Shown: in pieces, positions 59,701 to 64,000 of the stretch
Position numbering within the stretch: the stretch's first letter is position 1
Layout of the letters: each line of letters starts with the position of its first letter
Source of the DNA: Escallonia rubra
Lineage: Eukaryota; Streptophyta; Magnoliopsida; Escalloniales; Escalloniaceae
DNA length: 64,000 nucleotides
NCBI GenBank assembly: GCA_033065855.1
Contig: JAVXUO010001799.1
Location: 124,001-188,000 of the forward strand
Reading direction: 5' to 3'
The notes under the pieces: model-generated
Seen by the model: only the letters and a program-made list of their open reading frames with translations
Told to the model about the DNA's origin: nothing
Databases searched by the model: none
Position numbers and translations under genes: made by a program

Positions 59701-62700
59701 TCTGTGCAAGAGTAGACTGCAAAGTTCAAATTTTCCATGCGATCAGATTGTCCATGGGACAAAGGTGCAATGATTTCCTTGTAATGTTTGTGTCTGAACT
59801 CTAACTAGATTAGCTACTAGTAGATTTACAATATGGCAGATGCAATTCAAGTGGCCTATCAGTTTGAAGAAGAACTACCTACACAATAACTAAGAGTGAG
59901 AAGACTTCTCCAAATCCATCTCTTGCTAGATACTCTGACCAACCCCAGGGGGCAGCTCAACTGATAAAGATCCTCGAATATACTCTTGAGGTCTTTCAAT
60001 TCGACTCTCCTTGGGACCAGACCACAAGGAACTAATTCCTTGCGAATCCCCTAGGACGCACGTTAATGGTCTGCCTTTGACCTGCCTAGGCATGTAAACT
60101 TAGTACGGTGCGCGCAAGCTGGCCCGTGATACCACCTTACCACTGAACCACAAAAAAGTAAAAAGGGTAGATACTCTGACCAACCACAGGCCAATTAACT
60201 TTGTTCCAGACCTCTCGCACATCATAACAGGTGAGCAACACTTTTGCTTCTAGGTTACGTTGGCATAATTGCGACAGTTTTGAACATCTTTTATTCTGGC
60301 CATCTCCTCACAATTTACAATGCTGACAGATTCAACTAAACCCTTCACTCCAAAGTACTGGCTTGCCGTTTATATGACAACAACCTAAATTCCAAGACGA
60401 ACCCAAGACTTTGACACAGGAGCCAAATATTTCTCTTTTTCAATCATGGCAACCAAGGAAACCAAAGTATCTACAACTGGACTTCTCCTTGTTCCTACAG
60501 ACTCCGTGCCCAAGTGTATTAAGGGAATTCCAGGCCAACTATGCTCTACAACATAGTGAATGGGGACTTAATTTCTTTCCTCTTTCTCACTGACAACGTT
60601 GAAATTAGGTCTGAAATACGAGCACACTGCTGCTCTTGGTTAGTCGTCGTCCTCCTCTTCTTCTTGTCCTACTAGGAAAATGCTGAATCAGGAAAGGTGA
60701 AGGTGTTCCTTTGTGAAGGATTAAGTGTTTGCATGTCCAGCGTAGTATAAAGGCAAGCCACATAAGCACCTCAGGCAAGAGATTACAACTTTGAATTTTC
60801 TTGCTTAGGCAAGCGGCATAAGGCGAAGCTAGAAAAAAGCACGCCTGGGCCAGCATAAAATCAAAAGACACAAAAAGAAAAGAAAAGAGGCTATTGACAG
60901 GTCAAGGAAACCCTAGGCCTACAAAATCAAAGAATAAGAAAACAAGTAATACAGGAAGAAAAGAAGATTGAAGAAGAGGGAAACTAGAGAACAAGAATGA
61001 AGTTCCTCGAGTCATGCCTTCTGGCTTTTGCTCTTTTCATCTTCTTTTTTACTTCTTATTGTCTTTCTTCCCTTTAGTTTGACTGGGGTGAGAGTTGCTT
61101 CCGTCTACTATTCTTTAGAATGATGACCCTTAGTTGTATTATATGTTATTAGTTTTTCTCTTTTCATTCTTTTTGGTTTCTCAGTTTTTTTATCTTTTTT
61201 TATTGTGGAAGTTGTTATCTCATTCTTATGGCATGCATTTGGTCTGTACAGAATTTCCATGCAAAATATCATAATTTGCAGCATATCTGTAACATTTATA
61301 AGTTTACATATAAAGTGCCTTACTTTGATAAGGTGGGCACCTCGCCTCAGGCATTTAGAGACCTTGGCATTATAAGACACCCTTACCCCTTTAATAACAC
61401 TGAGGCATACTATGACTCTCCCCAAAGCTTAAATTGTCAAGAAAGGTGCAGCTAACCCTTTTAAAGGCCAGGATTCCTATGTCGTTCGAGCTCCCTGAGC
61501 CCTACCTCATGGGCCACTTCCCACCTCACAGGTCTACCCAGGATCTTACCTTGTGAGCCACCCTGTGGGGTCTATTTCTCACATCATGGCCCTCCCACCC
61601 CTTGCCTAGCTGAAATGATACCCCTGCAGAATGTGTGTATGGCCCAAAAAACAATATGGCAACGCTGAAGTGGCATAAGATCACACAGCGGTCTCCTGTA
61701 ACAATGCTAGGTATCTTAAAACCAGGTGCTAATTTTTTAGTCGTAATTTGTTGTCGGATCTTTCACACACAATTTTAGTGCATGATCCTGCACCATTGGT
61801 GCAGAGCTTTTGAGAGTCCCTGTAGAAGTATCATTGCCAACAATATAAACTGTTGCTTAGGTAAAATGATGAAGGAGAGGGACAATGTCGAGCCTAACTT
61901 GATGGAGTCTTGAGTATTTTTTTAGTGGTGGACAGATGATGCATCTGTTGGCTGTATTGTAATAGGCAATGGAAGCCTGAAGAGAAGATTAGTTGCCCCT
62001 AGACAATATTTGAAGACCTTTTGGTGATTAAAGTGTCCCTAACAGTAATATTCAATTCATTCATTATGAGTCTATGGTAAGTGGTAACTTAGCTTTACTA
62101 AAATTAGGTATTTTAGTTCCGGATATATTATGATGCAATCTTCACGGTGTTTTCCACATTACCAAATCTTCTCGATTTTCATGATATGCGACTAATAGTA
62201 GGCAAGCTGAGAATAGATACATATATGCACCATCTTAAGAAATGATGGAATTAGTAGATTTACTTTGCAGCACAGGATCTCTTGTCAACGTTGAGAGCTT
62301 GATTATATTATCTCTTAATATCATGTTTCTCTCTCTGTTATTAAGCATTGAGATAACTTGTAGATGTCATTTTTGAGTATTCTGCATGCGGCAGAATTTA
62401 TATAAACAATCAAATCAGCAGTATACAAATAACATCAGGTGGCAACAATACGGTTGCTGTTACACATACCTGAAATAGTGATATCCATCACTGGTATCCA
62501 AAAGTTCCATGGACAACGACCCATCCCAACGAGGCCAATGGTCCGACAGAGGGACAAGAACAGTCTTCCTATGGTTGTGACTTCCACGTCTACCCCCATG
62601 AATCTGTCTAGAACTTCCTGCTTGATGACTTTTTTCAAATGAATTGACCACTTTAGAACCAAATATTCTTCGCAGCTCATTTTCTGCATTAAGCAATTTG

Positions 62701-63008
62701 GGATCAACTTGTAAAATGGACGATCTACATTGTTTCATCAGGCTGTTACCAACATTTACATTTGCTGGTTTGGCTTTTGAAGGACCAGGTTGACTAGAAG
62801 AGACAACTTCAAGAGACAAGTTTTCTAGCTTCACATCCACGTTATTTGTACTTGAACCCAGAGCATCCTTGCTTATCTTCTTTTTCTGTTTCTTTTTCTT
62901 TGATTTGTGACTAGATGTTGGAACTCTATCAACCACAACTTCACCTGTGGAGAGTTCTTTGTCATCCTCATTTTCTTTGGATGATTCGTCAACATCTGAG
63001 TCATTTCC
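56795..63008 (-). CDS. TCF25: TCF25/Rqc1-family protein, 5' end missing
   Basis: Homologue of TCF25 (yeast Rqc1), a ribosome quality control factor thought to help Listerin/Ltn1 mark stalled nascent chains for p97/Cdc48 extraction. Three exons are visible: 63008-62470, 58115-57186 and 57065-56795. All junctions are GT-AG and keep one frame, giving 579 residues and the native stop. Exon a has an acidic stretch, a basic KKKKQKKK tract, NELRRIFGSKVV and SLSMELLDTSDGYHYFR. Exon b continues YVHSSSYSQAQSTFEAAKAI and contains the helical-repeat core (YHPYHIDSLITLADYFRFSG; SLRAEEYRWLERF). Exon c has YSHLMVSDFSDSVPTMPPEN and ends QHDDQVGGD. The first exon(s), perhaps 50 or more residues, lie beyond the window or unrecognised. 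An alternative acceptor 6 bases upstream (63014) would add two codons. Confidence 0.9.
58562..58690 (+). mobile_element. Au-like SINE fragment
   Basis: The order of phrases TTGGTGCAACAGTACAGGTT, TGACTTGGAGGTCATGG, ATTCGG and GAAACAGCCTCT matches the 5' half of the Au SINE family of plants (tRNA-derived, with A and B boxes at GTGCAACAGTAC and GGTCATGGATTCGG). Similarity fades after about 58690, so it is truncated or degraded. I see no clear target duplication. Confidence 0.6.
59950..60167 (+). mobile_element. tRNA-type SINE with 23-bp target duplication
   Basis: A 218-bp insert is flanked by 23-bp direct repeats at 59927-59949 and 60168-60190, matching at 22 positions and starting TAGATACTCTGACCAACC. 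It starts GGGCAGCTCAACTGATAAAG, like a tRNA A box. TTCAATTCGACTCTCC, like a B box, follows about 45 bases later. It ends in an A-rich tail (AAAAAAGTAAAAAGGG). Long target duplications plus pol III boxes mark a SINE moved by LINE machinery. The family is not recognised. Confidence 0.78.
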
Positions 63009-64000
63009 CTGCAGCTAAAATTGAATGTTAGGTAGTGAATCGTTATAAACTGCAGATGTAGTTGATTGATAAGTAGAAAGATATTCATAGCACCAGGGTT
63101 TCACCAGATGAAACTCAAAACAAAAGGCATTGATAACAATTTGGGTGGGTTGGTGGAGGGGGGGGGGGGGAGGAGGGAGAGAGAGAGAGAGAGATTTCTT
63201 TTCTTTTTTTATTACGGAACTTATTCTTCCAGGTCACTGCTGGCTTTGCTACATCAGAGTTTTGACATTTTGGAATATTGTATCACAGCCAACAATGCCA
63301 TTACAAGAGTTCACATAATGTCTACATCAGAACAACTGAATGAGCAGAATCCGTGAAAGTCTAAGCTTTGTCAAAAGCACTTGGGTAGAAAGTGATATTC
63401 ATAACATGGTAAAAGGCACTGGAACTTTGTCTTAACTAGGTGGGTGCTTTGAAACACGATAACTATCTAACATGTTTTCAACGCCGTACACGTTTCCAAG
63501 CCTCCAAATTGTCCATGAACTTGTTCGTATGTCCTTTTAATGAAAAACATTCTTGGAATACATAGATCAAATTGTCTAATTTGATGTTTCGCAACGTGTT
63601 TTTTAACATGACAATGATGTCACTCAAATGACGAATTGATGAAGCAGGAGAATTGGTAATCCCTCACCAACAGGGTTTATATGGATATGGTCGATGAAGG
63701 AAGAGATATGATCCATTCTGCATATTACGCTTTCAGAGTAATATCCTATGGATGCTATTTTCAACTGACTGCTTGGTAACACTGCTCTGTATTTAATTCT
63801 TTTAGGCATTTTTTCGTACAAATCAGTTTCGTAGTCCATTCCTTGGTTTGTAAAACTAGTAGGAATCTGTTGATTTCCCTACAGTTGACGAGCACACTCC
63901 CTGCTTACCAAACTTGAAACTAGTAAAACTGCACCCTCGAGACTCAGAGATAAAAAGTGAGCTGCATATAAAAGTAAACTCAAGACATTAAGGATCATGG
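63009..64000 (-). other. TCF25 upstream intron (partial)
   Basis: The acceptor before exon a implies that this is intron. A poly-G run followed by (GA)n is at 63157-63196. No exon encoding a TCF25 N-terminus was recognised in the remaining kilobase, so the first exon probably lies outside. Confidence 0.55.

Larger units (their letters stand above)
58116..62469 (-). other. Large intron of the TCF25 gene
   Basis: A 4354-base intron between the codon-split exons encoding DGYHYFR and YVHSSS. It contains two SINE insertions (listed), a (GAGC)n/(GA)n tract at 59082-59110 and no recognisable gene. Confidence 0.85.

Noticed and set aside
63066..63356. Plus-strand frame of 96 codons
   Set aside because: It runs through the poly-G/(GA)n tract within the TCF25 intron and is antisense to the gene.

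Overview
The window is nuclear DNA of a flowering plant, probably a woody eudicot; that guess is weak. Supporting signs are a split plant methyltransferase gene with a transit-peptide-like leader, introns up to about 6 kb, and layers of plant transposons: Ty1/Copia and Ty3/Gypsy LTR elements, L1 and RTE LINEs, a TRIM, tRNA-type SINEs, and hAT elements with 8-bp target duplications. There are no prokaryotic, organellar or viral genes.

Only two host genes can be supported. The first (+, 6544-19881) has nine exons and encodes a 294-residue cation-dependent O-methyltransferase of the caffeoyl-CoA OMT class, with its metal-binding residues intact. Its introns carry a hAT element nested inside a related hAT (intron 2), another hAT plus RTE and L1 LINE remains (intron 3), a decayed hAT relative (intron 5), and a 143-bp tandem duplication that copies part of exon 6 into intron 6. 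The second gene (-, 63008-56795, 5' end outside the window or unrecognised) encodes a TCF25/Rqc1-family protein of ribosome quality control. Its 4.35-kb intron holds two SINE insertions.

Layout: 1-6500 repeats (Gypsy gag remnant, an inverted-repeat element, microsatellites, an LTR rich in a GTCGAC palindrome). 6544-19881 OMT gene. 19882-22346 unidentified. 22347-30792 one Copia element on the minus strand, with a LINE inserted in its 3' LTR and then a 3108-bp tandem duplication of LINE end plus pol. 31374-42800 a minus-strand Ty3/Gypsy element (gag, protease and a 3' LTR but no recognisable pol), the LTR split by a 4.9-kb hAT that carries three separate tandem arrays. 43590-44561 TRIM-like units. 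45300-48700 a decayed L1 LINE (-). 50236-55440 a second LTR of the same Gypsy family in the opposite orientation, expanded by four tandem copies of a 623-bp block. 56795-64000 the TCF25 gene.

I found no convincing new biochemical system. What is notable is structural: precisely datable nested insertions, several kinds of local amplification, and an inverted pair of about 3-kb LTRs. All coordinates were read by eye; no alignment or database search was run.
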